Made by a program: the position numbers and the translations under genes
Assembly: GCF_030272615.1 (NCBI RefSeq)
Contig: NC_081412.1
Span: 344,593,870 to 344,657,869 of the forward strand
Length of the DNA: 64,000 nucleotides
Reading direction: 5' to 3'
From: Cryptomeria japonica
Lineage: Eukaryota; Streptophyta; Pinopsida; Cupressales; Cupressaceae
Part shown: positions 34,808-47,341 of the stretch, piece after piece
Position numbering within the stretch: position 1 is the first letter of the stretch
Layout: each line of letters opens with the position of its first letter
The notes under the pieces: model-generated
The model's database searches: none
Told to the model about the DNA's origin: nothing
Seen by the model: only the letters and a program-made list of their open reading frames with translations

Positions 34808-37505
34808 TTGGGGTATTACCGTATTTTCACATCACATGTTCAAGTTGGAAAAAATAAGGTGGGAGTGACGGACATGCCAATTATGCGCAAGGGAACGAAA
34901 CCACAAGGAGTGTTTGTAGGTGAAGTCTCAAATAAATGGTTAGGGGGGGTCTTGGTGAATGACCACCCATACATAATGCATGCATGGTCAAGACAATGCT
35001 AGGGTTGAAGTTTCTGATGGCGTATCACAGGCATATGGTCAGTTTGGACATTCTGGCCTTTTTATTTCCATACTATTATATGTCAAGGTTTCCAAGGAGT
35101 GGGCGAAAAAACTCACTCAGGTGGTATTCGAGCATGCATATTTGGGTGACATTGATATGGTCATCGACAATGTGGATGAGAACCTTCTCATTCCCCTCCC
35201 ACAGAACTATTACATTGGAAGGGTTTTCAAATTTTTTATTATGCAAACACAAGTGCACAATTGTTGCAGGCACGAAGGAGTGATATACTATGCAGTATCA
35301 ATTTCCTCATGTATGTAGCCAAAATCAAGGAACCCAAGGAGGACGATTGGCATTGGGACTACCTGACTAGTGAAGGGTTGGTAGATGAAGATGAAATTGA
35401 TGAAGAGGATACAGTTGAGATTGTAGGGGCATTGGAGTTGTGGAGTGGATAGGAATGGATTGAGGATGATAGACATGGTGCAGAGGAAATTGTAGCAGGC
35501 GAAGCTCATGCTAACTACGAACATGATTGCCCACTCATCTTACAAGACAAGAAAGTGTAAGGCCCTACCTCGAGCCGTCATAGCATTTCAGTTATTTTTC
35601 ATGTTTTGGACCTATTATTGATACTTTATTTTAATGCATTATGGACATAGATTATATATGATCCAGTGATTGGATAACATCGATATGGTGTATGTCATTT
35701 ATCTCTGATTCGCAGTACTTTATTTTGATGCTAGAAATTATGGATGCATGCTTTATAAATGATTAAATTTCATGATGATTATGATGATTCTATTTAGTAG
35801 ATTATTTTAAGTGGATTTTATTGGATAATTGGAAACTTGATTATTATAATTTAAATTCTATGCAAATGTCTCAATTGTATTCTTTTCATATGTTAATATT
35901 ATATGTGATTATTGGGATTACTAATGTGCAAAAGTGAGATGTGCAGGAAAACCAATCCATGTGAACATGGAAACTATTTGGAGAATAAAGCCTAAACCTA
36001 TGTGCATTTGTGAAGCCAAGGGTTGTCTATTTGGAGAGACAACACCTCGTGCGTAAATGTGTTTTATTTGTATTTGTTTATGCCTGGATATGTGTTTAAT
36101 TTAAAATTGTTAAATTTATTAATTCCAAAAAAGGGACATTGCCATGTGTATTTAAGTATTGAGTAATTTTGTGGTGTCACTTGACACATGTTGTGAAGTG
36201 AGTTGGCAGTGACATGTCCCTTGGAGGGAATTTGTTTTACCAATGCATTTTTCAAAATATCCTAGTATGGTCCCAAGAAAGTATTGGATAGGGAGCCATT
36301 AGAAAGGTCAACTCAAGGTTGACCCGTAGGTAAACTTTGGGTGAGTTTCTAGAGGGTTAAAATAACTCCTAAGGTTAGGTTAGGGGCATTTTTAATGGGC
36401 CGTTTGTTATACCTATGGGTAAAGGCTAAAATTTCAGGTTTGTTATACCTAGGTAAGATCCTCAAAATGTTATTGCAGGTTTGCTTGGAATAAAGAATGG
36501 AGTGGAGTCTACTTGCAAGTTCCTATTTTATTGTATTTAGTTTCAAAAAAAATAAATGTATTTGGCAAGCCCTCATTTGGTAGAAATGAAGAGGCTTGAG
36601 TTTGTAATCTTCCTATTTGTGTAAAGGAAATAATGAAGTAACAAATGCATTTATTTTGACTAGTTCATTCAAGAAATAAAGAGAAAAGAAAGGCATTTGA
36701 GTTATTTCTTTATATTGTATATTGCTTGAAAAGGTTGGAAAGAAATTTGTTTTCTATTTTATTAGTTAATAAAAGATATACATATTGGAAATGGAAAAGA
36801 AAAATAGATGAATATTTAAGTTGTTTCATTTTGTTATTTTTATCATTCTGCAAAAAAATAAGTGTTAGAAATGCAATTATTAATGATAATTTTAAATAGA
36901 ATAATGATTATTTGAATGTTAAGGAGGTAGTTTAATGTTAAACATTTATTATTTAATGTTTGGGAAATTAATTCGACATTAAAATGAGGTTATTGACTAG
37001 GTTATTATTATATTTGATTTATTTAATTTTAATAGACGGATTTAAACACGTTATTACTATTGATCGATTAATTATTTTAAATTCAATAAAATATGTTTTA
37101 ACATTATTTTAATTAGTCCAAAAATAATTAAATACTATTTGGAATGGTTAATATCCCTTGATTAATATTTGCAGAATTAATTAGGGTAAATTAATTAATT
37201 AATAAATAAAGTGTGATGACCCCTTGGGGTAGGATTATTCAAGTCAAATTTTTTTTATAAATGTTATATTTGTAAAGTTAATTAAAATAACTTTAGGAAC
37301 CCATTCTTTTAACGCTTGAGATAACCCTTAGCTTAGACAAACTTATTTATCTCATCTTTATCATAGAGTATTTAGTATTTTTATGTTGTTTTAAAAGAAA
37401 TTGTTGTTGCGTTTTTGCCCAAAAGTTTGGGCATGACAAAAAGTCGGGGAGGAACATGAAGCTGCAGAGGCGGCAAGGCAGACTGGGAATGTCTCCTAGC
37501 CCTGA
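34808..37505 (+). pseudogene. Gene-like remnant with acidic C-terminus, split by a solo LTR
   Basis: Unrecognised. Three phases are open in turn: 34,808-35,002, 34,980-35,318 (KEWAKKLTQVVFEHAYLGDI and NYYIGRVFKFFIM look protein-like) and 35,261-35,555 (KEPKEDDWHWDYL, then Asp/Glu-rich). A TAG at 35,450 replaces what may have been Trp. At 35,556 an LTR enters. With the LTR ignored, the phase-2 frame stays open beyond it (codons for Gly-Glu-Glu-His-Glu, then Ala/Glu-rich) to a TAG near 37,498, which supports a real coding past. Frameshifts near 35,000 and 35,260 are inferred. Family unknown; it could belong to a transposon. Confidence 0.5.
35556..37438 (+). mobile_element. Solo LTR of Ty3/gypsy type
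   Basis: 1,883 bp starting TGTAAGGCCCTACCTCGAG and ending GGGCATGACA, flanked by GAAAG (35,551-35,555) and AAAAG (37,439-37,443), four of five matching. Removing it restores an open phase on both sides. The end sequence resembles plant chromovirus LTRs as I know them, an inference only. Interior is AT-rich with no gene. Confidence 0.78.
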
Positions 37506-38005
37506 AGTATGGTGCAAATGTTTCATTTTGTTTTGATGCTTGAATTTTGTATTATGGGTTATGGGTTGTTATGGGTGATCATTGGAAATACTATCGGGAA
37601 TGTATTTTTGGCTACAAGCCAAATACTGTTGTATCTTTTTTTTAATCTTAATATAATGGGTGATGGCCCTACCTAGCTATTCACTTATAAAAAAATATTG
37701 TTTAAATGATTTATTTTGGTGAATATTTCATTATTTTGAGGGAATATATTATAATGGGTGTTGGCCTTGCGCAACTATTTACTATTAGGATTTATCAGAT
37801 TGTCACTTTCTAGACCTACCAATAGGTAATATGATATTTAATTGATTTAAATATTACAAAAAGATTGAAGTCATCAAATAACCTCCATCCAATCCATCTA
37901 TACATACCCGCAACCACCGAAGCCAACTCTAAAACAAACCCTAATACCCGCCTCCCATTCTCTTCTTGCGAGCTCTCTGCATCTCACCTTCAGCTCATCC
38001 TATTG
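37506..38005. other. Non-coding spacer
   Basis: The sequence AATATAATGGGTG occurs twice (37,650 and 37,748). At 37,895-37,995 a C/T-rich stretch with AAACCCTAATACCCGCC looks like a plant 5' leader on the plus strand, but no plus-strand frame follows it. Confidence 0.4.
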
Positions 38006-38443
38006 CTAGCAAACAAAGAGTAGTGGGTCTGCAGGCTCTGCCAACCCTTCAGAAATGATGAAACCCACTCTAAGAACAACGCACTCCCAAATTGAATCCA
38101 TCCCTCCTAGGTATTCTGTTGCAATTAAAGTATACAAGGCCCTCTTTACCTTGTCTGCATCATCTTCAAATTCTAATCCCCATGCAGCAATAAGGGAATA
38201 GATTTCCATATTAGTCTTGTATCTGTGAATAATATGGATAAAATCCTCTCCCAACAAGAGCTTCACCATGTCCACAAGACTTTCATCCTTGAACAGGAAT
38301 AGGCCCTTCAATCTCTTATCTGACACTTTGCCCATGAAGGGCACCAATTTCTTCTCTATTTTGAATGTGAAACTAGCTTCCATGTTTCCTCTGCAACAGT
38401 GTTGACACCCCTTCAATTCAATATTAGCCCCTACTCTCTGCAA
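38006..38443 (-). CDS. Hypothetical protein, 145 codons
   Basis: Unrecognised minus-strand frame. A second ATG inside (MEASFTFKIEKKLVPFMGK) may be the real start, giving about 118 residues. The composition is balanced and protein-like: alternating hydrophobic and charged residues (ESLVDMVKLLLGEDFIHIIH, MEIYSLIAAWGLEFEDDADK), predicted mostly helical by eye, with no signal peptide or membrane segment. It ends at TAG. No TE signature is visible in it and no intron boundary was identified. It may be a fragment of a larger host gene or captured exon. Treated as CDS because it is uninterrupted, though expression is unknown. Confidence 0.4.
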   Translation of the reverse strand: MQRVGANIELKGCQHCCRGNMEASFTFKIEKKLVPFMGKVSDKRLKGLFLFKDESLVDMVKLLLGEDFIHIIHRYKTNMEIYSLIAAWGLEFEDDADKVKRALYTLIATEYLGGMDSIWECVVLRVGFIISEGLAEPADPLLFVC

Positions 38444-39227
38444 CGCACTCTCTCAAAGAATTCTTAAACATGTTTCATAAAATGGCCACCAGATATGAAT
38501 AAATAATCAATACTCCTCACGTCCTACTCCACCGTTGAGAGCCAAGCTCATGAATTCTCTTCCATCAATGTGTTGTCTGAGATTTGTTCTACAATAAATC
38601 CACATGATTTGGCATTAATTCCACCTCTATAAGTGTGAATGAGGAACTTTTTAATTTGAAATTTATTCATTAATTGGATTTAAATACTATATTAATTTAT
38701 TCACTTGTAATATTAAACTACATTAAATTTTATCTTTAATTTTCTTTTGGCTATTCATATAATGAGCTACAAGTGCCAGTTAACTATAAGTGTAATTAAT
38801 TAATCAATCAACTTAATGACCATTGGATGATCGCGGATCAATGGCATAAGCTCTATTTCAGCTTGAAGTTCTTAAGGACAAAAGTTTCTTTAAAAATTTG
38901 TCGGAATAGAGATAGGTCTGAGAATTGTCTAATTAATTATTATTAATTATGTACTTAATTAACAAGGAGGATAGATTGGGCCAACCCTTTTTGTCGTTTC
39001 CTTTGACCTGCAGCATGCATAATCTTATTGGTCCACTTAAGAAGAGTCTGACATTAGTAGGGCCCATGTGCCATGTGTGCGGTGGGGCTACGGAGTTAAG
39101 CTGAAAAAGCATCTTGATCTAAATGTGTTGTCACATGGAGATCTAGATCATTGATATCAAAGGAAGTGCACGATGGGGTAAACTATGAAAGTCATTAATT
39201 TTATTTTTTATTAAATTTATATTGTGA
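38444..39227. other. AT-rich spacer with a dispersed repeat
   Basis: No gene. The segment 38,795-38,925 (AATCAATCAACTTAATGACC, CATAAGCTCTATTTC, GGAATAGAGATAGGTCTGAG) recurs at 42,050-42,180, and partly at 42,248-42,345. Confidence 0.6.
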
Positions 39228-39423
39228 GTGTGATTCTCACCATGGTTTTTCCCACACTAGGTTTTCCAAGTAAAAGTTATGGTTTTCATGTGTTTGGTGT
39301 TTTTTTGTTTCATCTTGCATTGATGTTTAATTTGTTAATTATAATTGATAAGTACATGTGATTAAAGAAGTTTAGGATTTGGCTCAGACTAATTCACCCC
39401 CCTCTCAATCTTGGGGTGTTTTC
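39228..39423 (+). repeat. 3' end of a copia-type LTR (fragment)
   Basis: CACCATGGTTTTTCCCACAC and the later AATTCACCCCCCTCTCAATC match the U5 end style of the copia-2 LTRs. The fragment is cut by the solo LTR at 39,424; its last bases probably resume at 40,254-40,262 (TTTTCAACA). Its 5' part is not recognisable. Confidence 0.65.
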
Positions 39424-40253
39424 TGTTGGCATATGCACACTCCAATGAGACATTGTATGTGATTGAAGGTTTTGTCATTGATGGCAACCTTACAATCCTA
39501 TTACACCGGAAAGGCATTACACCAGCAAGGCATTACACTGACAAGATAGTTCACTGGCATCAACAGATCACACTCTACACTGGCACTCAGACCACCGGCA
39601 CTGGCACAGAGAAAGGAAGCATACCGGCACAGAGGCCGATAGGATTTTTGTTATATTATATTTTGTTTATTATTGTAAAAACTTTGTAAGCTGACTTGGC
39701 AAGTTGTAAGATGACTCTTATATATAAGAGAGATCATTGTAGACATTTAGTAAGTAATGGAAGCAAATAAAAATAAGATATTAGGAAGACCTATTATGCG
39801 AAATATAGGTTAAAGGTTTTATGTAAAGAACAGAGCAGAAACCGGTACTGGATCAGGCATTATAGATGCTATTGTAAAGTAGTACAAGATATTGGATTTG
39901 TATAATCCACATTGTAAGTCAGTTTAAGACTTCCCATTGAGCAGTGAGCTCTAGGCAATTGGCCTTCCTGCATGTGCAGGCCCCCTTTTGTAAGTAATAT
40001 TCTCTTATTGGCCAGTAAGTGGATATTGTGGGTCACAAATCCCACCGAGGTTTTTCCCACACCAGGTTTCCTCGTTAAATCCTTGTGTCATGGTGTGCTT
40101 TTCATGTGGATGTTTTTAATTCAACTTATTACATTATTTCTTGCATACCGGTACACTGTTATAATATGTTCTGCATGTTTTAAGTTGAGAAATTCTAATT
40201 ACCGGTTAGATACTGATTCACCCCCCCTCTCAGTATCTATGGGATTCCTAACA
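39424..40253 (+). mobile_element. Solo copia-type LTR, plus orientation
   Basis: 830 bp from TGTTGGCATATGCACACTCC to GGGATTCCTAACA, flanked by a perfect 5-bp duplication TTTTC (39,419-39,423 and 40,254-40,258). Highly similar to the reverse complement of 55,520-56,345. A perfect palindrome CTCTTATATATAAGAG at 39,715-39,730 marks the probable TATA box. Confidence 0.93.
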
Positions 40254-40262
40254 TTTTCAACA

Positions 40263-43200
40263 TTAAGGTTAGGTCATAATCCATAGCATCATATTAACAA
40301 GCATATGGATTAAAATTATTACATATAGGCATCATAAATACATCCATAGTCATATATAACATCATAATATAAATATATATTGTATGTTGGAAAAGCGGGG
40401 CGATAGAACTCAAAATATGAAAATGATGTTTAAAGGGCTTGTCCACACACCCACAGGACTTCTTGGTGCAAGTTATGGAGTCATGAGGAATGACTCAACT
40501 TCCCAAGGTAGGTTCCATGGTTCTCTATCTCACAAGGTCCCTCAAGCCAATGCCTTTGCTCTCAAATCACTAAGCAAAGTGACTTAGGGATGATGAATGC
40601 AAGAACGAGGGATGCTTTAGATTGATTTTAACATGAATGCATCCTATTTATGCATGATTCTACAAATGAGCTAAACTAGATTATAAGATGACAAGGTTAG
40701 TAGGAATACTATCCTAGCATGATATACTAGTTATATGATTTAAGCTAATGATAATAAAAATGCTCTAAAATGCTTATTAGATTAATTCCTATTACAAAGA
40801 GAGGCTAGATGTATGCTAAAATTGAGTATAAGTGAGATGCTAAAAGCATGGATGCTTTTTTTGGAGGAATGAGAGCTCTATTTATAGAAGAAACAGGGAA
40901 ATGGATGGTCAAGATTGGAGGAGTTAATCAAGGGTCAGGATTGAAAGTTATCAATCCATGTTCACAATTCTCACCAATAAAATGGTGACAATTGTCAACA
41001 AGAGGTTGCTTGAGAGGAGATGTAAGAAGCATTAAATGCTTGAGAAGACCTCATGGTTACCTTAGAAGGTAAGGGTTAAGGTTAGGGTAGGTTTATCCAA
41101 TGGATAAAGATTTTACCCAAGGGGTAAACTCTTGTGCAAAGATTAAAGGGATAACCATGGTCAAAGCAATGAATGCTTGATGAGGCCCCTGGGTTAGATG
41201 AAGGTTAAGCTAGGCAAAAATTCTCTAACCATGCCACTAAGGGTTAGTTAACCATAAATGGTTTGAAGACTTTGGGGACAAATTTGTAAGAGTCCTTCCA
41301 AATTTGGGGGTATTCAACAAGTTAGCTTGTTGAAGGCATAAAGGCTTTAATGCCTTTTGAAGACTTTACTCCAAATTTGAGAAGTGACCTCCTCAAATCT
41401 AGGGAAAGGGGATAATTGATGGTTTAGGCTAATTGATTAGGATTAGATGGGTTCTAGAAGAATTCAGGAAGAGGGTTAGGATGCAAGTGGGAGATGTAGG
41501 AAAATGCAAGTGGGTGAGGGATAATAGGATTTAATTAAAATAAATTGCTTTATTTCAATTTGGTTGCAAATTGGGGATTTAAATGAATTAGATTTATTTA
41601 ATTGGGGTAAAATATTTAATTAAATGTAAATTTAATTAAAAAGTAGAGAGAAGGGATTTAATTAAATAAAATGATTTATTCAATTAAATGACATAAAGGG
41701 CTTAAGTGAATTTAAATAAATAAATTAAATAATTGATTTAATTAAATAGAAGAATGTGGATGATTTAATTAAATTAGATTTAACTAAATAGAGGAATGAG
41801 AATAAAATGAACATTAAATATTCATTTAAGAATATGGTTATTTTTATACGTCTATATATATATCACATAATAGATACATACATCTATGTATGCTAAATAT
41901 TGACCTATTTGTAAACCCTAAAGATCCAACCACTAACCCTAGATCTACAAACTAATTCAACAATTAACCAATAGAGAACTAACAATACATGCAAATAAAA
42001 TGAAATAAACAAAGTATAAATTTATTCATTACTTAAATTTAAATATTAAATTAATCAATCAACTTAATGACCATTGGATGATCACAGATCAACAACATAA
42101 GCTCTATTTCGGCCCGAAGTTTAGAAAGAGAAAGGTTTCTTCAAAAAGTCATCGGAATAGAGACAGGTCTGAGCATTGTATAATAGTTAATTAACTATTA
42201 CAGATTGTATACTTAACTAACTTTAAGTCTATACTTAATAAATTTTAATCAACGACATAAGCCCTATTTTAGGCCAAAGTTGTGAAGGACACAAGTTTCT
42301 TCAAAAAGTCCTCAGAATAGACTTAGAGACACGTGTGAGCACTATCAGGAATTAAAAGTTTTAATAAATGAATGTTTTTAATAAAAGAAAGAAAGAAAAA
42401 GAAACTAATTTTAACCACGATTTTTCCCTTTGAGATAGCTATTGAAATTAAGGGATATAGGTGTCGTGGAGGGTAGAGATTCATCTCCTCTTCCAAGGCA
42501 GGGGATTGGTTAGCATCAACCATCCATAGTTGTTTTCCTCAGAGGATATGGTCTAGTTAAAAATTGAGATATCATGTGGAAATGGGAGGATTGTCCATAG
42601 AATAGGATTGGTGAAAGTCGGGCAGAGACGATCCAGCATGCGTAGGAGTTGGACAGGCGATTTAGTCAGATAAGGAATATTAGTACCACTGTGGCCTTTG
42701 CTAGTGTTGTTCTCAAATTCTGATTGTTTTGTTTTCTCTATTAGAATTATCAAACCTTTGTTGCTTATGGAGAGAAATAACATGAAACAAAAACAAAGGA
42801 CAACATTTAACAATATTTAAATAAAAACCTTCTTCACTTCAAGCTTAAACCTAAGCTTAGGTGGGTATACCTCCTAAATCACTTTATGCAATTGAAAGTT
42901 TATAGAAGACCAATGATAACTCCCACAAACCCTACACCTTTAGACATAACTTAACGTAAAAGAAAGACTTATATTTATTTTATTGATCACCAAGAAAATC
43001 ATGAACCTTAACAAGTTATACCAGTGCCTTATTCGAGCTTCAGAGTCACTCAGAATTGGGCAAAAACTGATAGAAAAGATTTCACATACATGCCATTACA
43101 ATTATTTAACCAAATCTATATATGCCTGACATACATAACTTCTCACCATGTTCATAAATCTAGTCATCGAATTCAAGTAAGAATCACTAGTTACCAACAA

Positions 43201-43776
43201 AAAGGTTTCAAGTATGTCTAATTTCCCTCATTGAGGGAACAATCTAAACTCCTTTTCATAAGTTGTCTTGCAAATTATTCAATCAAATAATCCTAAATCA
43301 TTTAATCAAAATGGTAACAAATCATAAAGACATGAAGACAATAGGAATTAAGACTTGAATGCTCTGGTCTATATATTAATACTTTCCATCAAATTTTACA
43401 CAACTCAAGAATGATTTTCCAGAAACCAGACAAACCCTAAATACATTTTGCCAGATTTTTCTTACATAATTCTTGTGATGATTTTTCTAATAGTCCTGGT
43501 ATCCATTTATAGAAATATGGATGCAACAAGCTTTGGACTTTCCTAGGAAATTATGTTATAACTATAATTCCCTCTCCAAAAAGGGTTACAATTATTGCTA
43601 AAAGAAACGGGAGGAAAACCAGCTGAATATAGGCCAAAAGACTTCTCAATATTCACAGGTCGAGTGCTAGGTGTCTTCAATTACTCAAAAATCTGATTAT
43701 CCTGAAACAAGTAGTTACAAGAGCTAACCACTTCCAACTTCCTTGAGTTTTGTCACAATGTTGCAGCATCAATTGA
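40263..43776. other. AT-rich intergenic sequence with repeat copies
   Basis: No supported gene. Between 41,500 and 41,830 TTAATTAAAT-type motifs dominate. Repeat copies related to 38,795-38,925 lie at 42,050-42,180 and 42,248-42,345. Short frames (for example 40,384-40,587) show no domain. Confidence 0.55.
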
Positions 43777-46700
43777 CTACTCTTGAGCCTCCACTTCTTG
43801 CATCATATATTTGTCTTTCCATTCTTTGAACACATCATCACTAAGACAAGAGTAGCAAACAATTTTCTTCTTCAACTTATTTAATCTTTTCCAAGTGTTC
43901 CTTAACTGCTTGACTTCTATCTCCAAAAAACCATAATGTAACTTCATCCTTTCAATTTATTCAATTGTTCGAAAGAATAAATATGTATCATATGAATCGA
44001 TAACATCATTTATCTGTTGTCACAATTTATGGCCTAACTCATCAGGCCATACTTCTTCATCTTGTAACTTGCTTGTGCTAACAAAACCTCCAGGAAAGAA
44101 CTCAAACTTTTGGTCAGCATACTCTTTCCTATACATGTTTGCTTTTCTTTCTAAACCACCTCTTCCTTCTGCCAACCTAGACATACCTCTTACCAACTCA
44201 CAGGTGGATTTAATAGTGGCATCAACATCTGTCTCTTCATGGGATGAGCACATAAGTTCCAAATCCATTTCCCTAGCCATCCATTTATTTAAAATTGGCT
44301 CCAGAATAGCCTTATCCTCATTTAAAGCAGTCAACATGCTCAAAAATCTCTTCATATATATATACAAAATAGAAGCCCCTATTGTGTCAACAAACTTCAA
44401 AATTGTGCCTCTGACCTTCTCCTCATATTTACTTGCAAACATAGCCTGAGCCTACTTCAATTTTTCCATTTCATCCTGGATAGTCTTAGTAGATTGGAAA
44501 CCGGGAATCATAGGGGAAGGGGAAAACTCAATGATTGGAATGGTAGTTGGAGGTTTGGCTAGGGAGGAGGCAATCATCAAAGTAGAAGATTCGCCTTCCT
44601 GATGTTACCATACTCTTTGACTCCTCAATTTTGCAATTGTACTATTCTTTTGGGCTATTTCAACTTTGGTTTCATTATAAGACTTTAAGATCATCTCCAA
44701 TTTTACTTGGAGATCAGCCTTTTCCTTGGCTTCTCTTTCGGCTACAGCCACACTAAATTTTGCAGACTCCAGAGTTGTACTAGCAGCCTCCACCAGTCCT
44801 GTGTCTTTTACTCTTTTTACAATCATGCCCCTTGAGTAACTGGATTCTGAGGAGTCTTTTCTCTTCTTGCTTTCTTCTCTTCTCAAAGACCACATGACCA
44901 AAGTAGCATGATCCTTGCTAAAAGTCACTCCTTCTAAGGGCTTTGTTTCTTTTCTGACAGTATCAAGGATTAATGCATCAGCTATGTCCTACTCAGGGAG
45001 AATCAATACCCTAGCTTTTGCTCTCATTTCCTTCCCCTGCTCAGGGGTAATGGCCTCAAATTTTGTCATCATTTCCTTTTTCACATCTTCTTCAACTACA
45101 GATGACCCTTTATGAGGATTTTCAATCTTCCTCTTTTTACATCTTTCTTTGAAATGATCTGTGTTTTTCCTCCAAATGAATTGCATAAAAGATTATGTTT
45201 TAACAAAATTATTATCAGCCAAAAATTCCTCACTAGCCTATTTGATGACAGGGTCCAATTCTTTGCCCACAAATTCCTCCACAGTCAAGTCCATTTTGGG
45301 ACTTGTTGGTTCTTCCGTCATTCCTTCTTGCATTTCTTCATAAGTGCAAGCAGTCTCCCCAAGACTTCCTAATTGCAACAATTGTTCTGTCACTGCATGC
45401 TCATCTCCCACATGTATTGGGGATTGGGATGGAGAATATAAGGGCTCACTTTCTTGCACCTCTTTTCCTACCCTTTTCCCTTTAGGCAAGTTTTTGATCT
45501 CCAAAACATCTAATAATGGTCCTTTTCCTTTTGAAGTGGAGGGCTCATCTCTTGTTGGCATTAACACATTATATGTTGGTCTCTTATGCATCACATAATC
45601 ACCTGGAGGCACTATCTTGGCATAGGCAAGCTTAGCTAGAACAATTTTAGCCTTTTTAGAATCATTCTTTAATATAGCCTCCCTCTTCTCCTTTAAGGTT
45701 TGCATTAAATCTTTAAAGTAAAGAATCAAAAACTTGACCTTTTCCTCAAAAGGAGTAAAACTGGCCAAGGGATCATAGCTACTATCAAATTGGTGGATGA
45801 AGTCTGGAGCTTTCTTAAAAGATATCCACTTTTCCTTTCTCAATTCTTGTTCATCTAAATTTAACTCATTTCTGATCAAATCTTCAGGAAAATCGAACTG
45901 ATGGGCCTTACCTGCACATCTGACTTTCTTCCTAAACATGTCATTGAAAAAACCCTCTAGATCAGAAAACCTTACCACTGCAGTAGACAACTTATATGGT
46001 TGAAGAAATTTATCAAAATGGACCCACCCACCCTTGGTAATTACAAACTGATGTGCCAAGGTGATAGTTGGGAAAATAGTTCCCCCCCCTTTGTTTGTCA
46101 ATTCTACCTCCTGCAGACCTCCTATTTATCTCAAAACTTCTACAATTCCAATCTTTAAAGGGACCTAGTAAGGGAATAGATAAGGAGCTCCCCTAAAACC
46201 ATAAACTCTAAAAATAGTAGAGACTGGGTACAAGTAAATGTCACCCCAGTTGTGCATAATTCTAAGGTCTTCAGCAAACTCTTTCAGCCTGAGGAATTCA
46301 AGGAGAGCTTTAGGAATCCTAGGGTTTTATGGAAACAAAAGGATTCTGAGCCTAGATGCAAAACATCTATCAAATTTAAGGTAACTAGTATCCTCTCTAT
46401 CCCAAGATAGAATAGTGCTCCATAACAGTACCGACATTTCCTCTCCATCCTTCACTTTCATCAGTTCCATCTCATTGGAAAAATAATCAGCACCCTTAAA
46501 CAAGAACATATGCATGAGGATAGAATACCATGCAAGAGTTCTATCCACCTTAGCAATATTTATCCCTATTAATCCCTCATGAATGGCATCAATAAGGTAA
46601 GGAGTGAAATCAAAAGTCACAGCCAGGGAAGGGTTTAGAATTTGGACCATCATAAGCATATAATGGGTAGGCATGGTTGTTTCTACATCCTCTCCAAGAA

Positions 46701-47341
46701 TCTGACACAGAGACCAGTACATTCCCTTAGCCCTTAGGGTAAAGAAATTCAAGGAGAAGGGATCCATTGTGCTTGGACCCACCATTGTCAATCCTCCTAT
46801 TTTTGCAAATAATTCCTTTAATGGACCACTTCTGAGATGATCCCTCTGTGTTTCATAAACTTTAGCAAGCATTTTGAAATTTATAGGCTCCAAATAATTT
46901 GAGACCTCACTGAGTCTAAAAACCTTTCTGAATTCATCATCATTAATTTCAATCAGAACCCCTCCACTTACACTCCTTATAACCTTGGCAATGAGGTCAT
47001 AATTGCTTGCAATTTGAGTCAGGAAGTCAATGTCCATGAAAACCCCAGGCATTATAAGTTTTCCTACATCTAGCTCCCACATACTATTGTTTGAAGCGGT
47101 AATTTCTCTTACTAAAAGAAACCTTGAAGAGTCCTAGACCTGCCATGCCTATCTGGGCATCCCTTAGCCAATACCCTTTGTCATACAAACCGTCGCTAAC
47201 TCTCAAGCGGGGAGAATTGGGCACAAGCTCCTTTGATTTTACTACACTGTTGGTTGATAAGGTCAATTGCTCCAGGAAGTCATCACAGATGGCTCTTTCC
47301 TGGTAATTCACCTTTCCTGTGAATTCTCTCCATGGTGTCAT
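43777..47341 (-). pseudogene. Long unrecognised frame with C-terminal coiled coil, multiple stops
   Basis: From 47,082 down to the TAG at 43,777-43,779 a single phase holds about 1,100 codons with roughly ten stops, many of them TAG. The first 86 codons (47,341-47,084, from MTPWREFTGKVNYQERAICD) are in another phase, so one frameshift is inferred near 47,090. The N-terminal half is globular-looking: VFMDIDFLTQIASNYDLI, SGGVLIEINDDEFRKVFRL, LKELFAKIGGLTMVGPS, TMPTHYMLMMVQILNP. A second block (46,101-45,600) follows with WVHFDKFLQPYKLST and AHQFDFPEDLIRNEL. Then comes a Lys/Pro/Ser/Glu-rich linker (45,560-45,240). A charged coiled-coil part spans 44,928-44,605 (AVAEREAKEKADLQVKLEMI), and a final helical part includes ELVRGMSRLAEGRGGLERKA. 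The layout resembles large plant transposon-associated proteins, but I cannot name a family. Confidence 0.6.

Noticed and set aside
37895-37995. Possible plant 5' leader on the plus strand
   Set aside because: C/T-rich with AAACCCTAAT, but no open plus-strand frame follows; the adjacent frame is on the minus strand.
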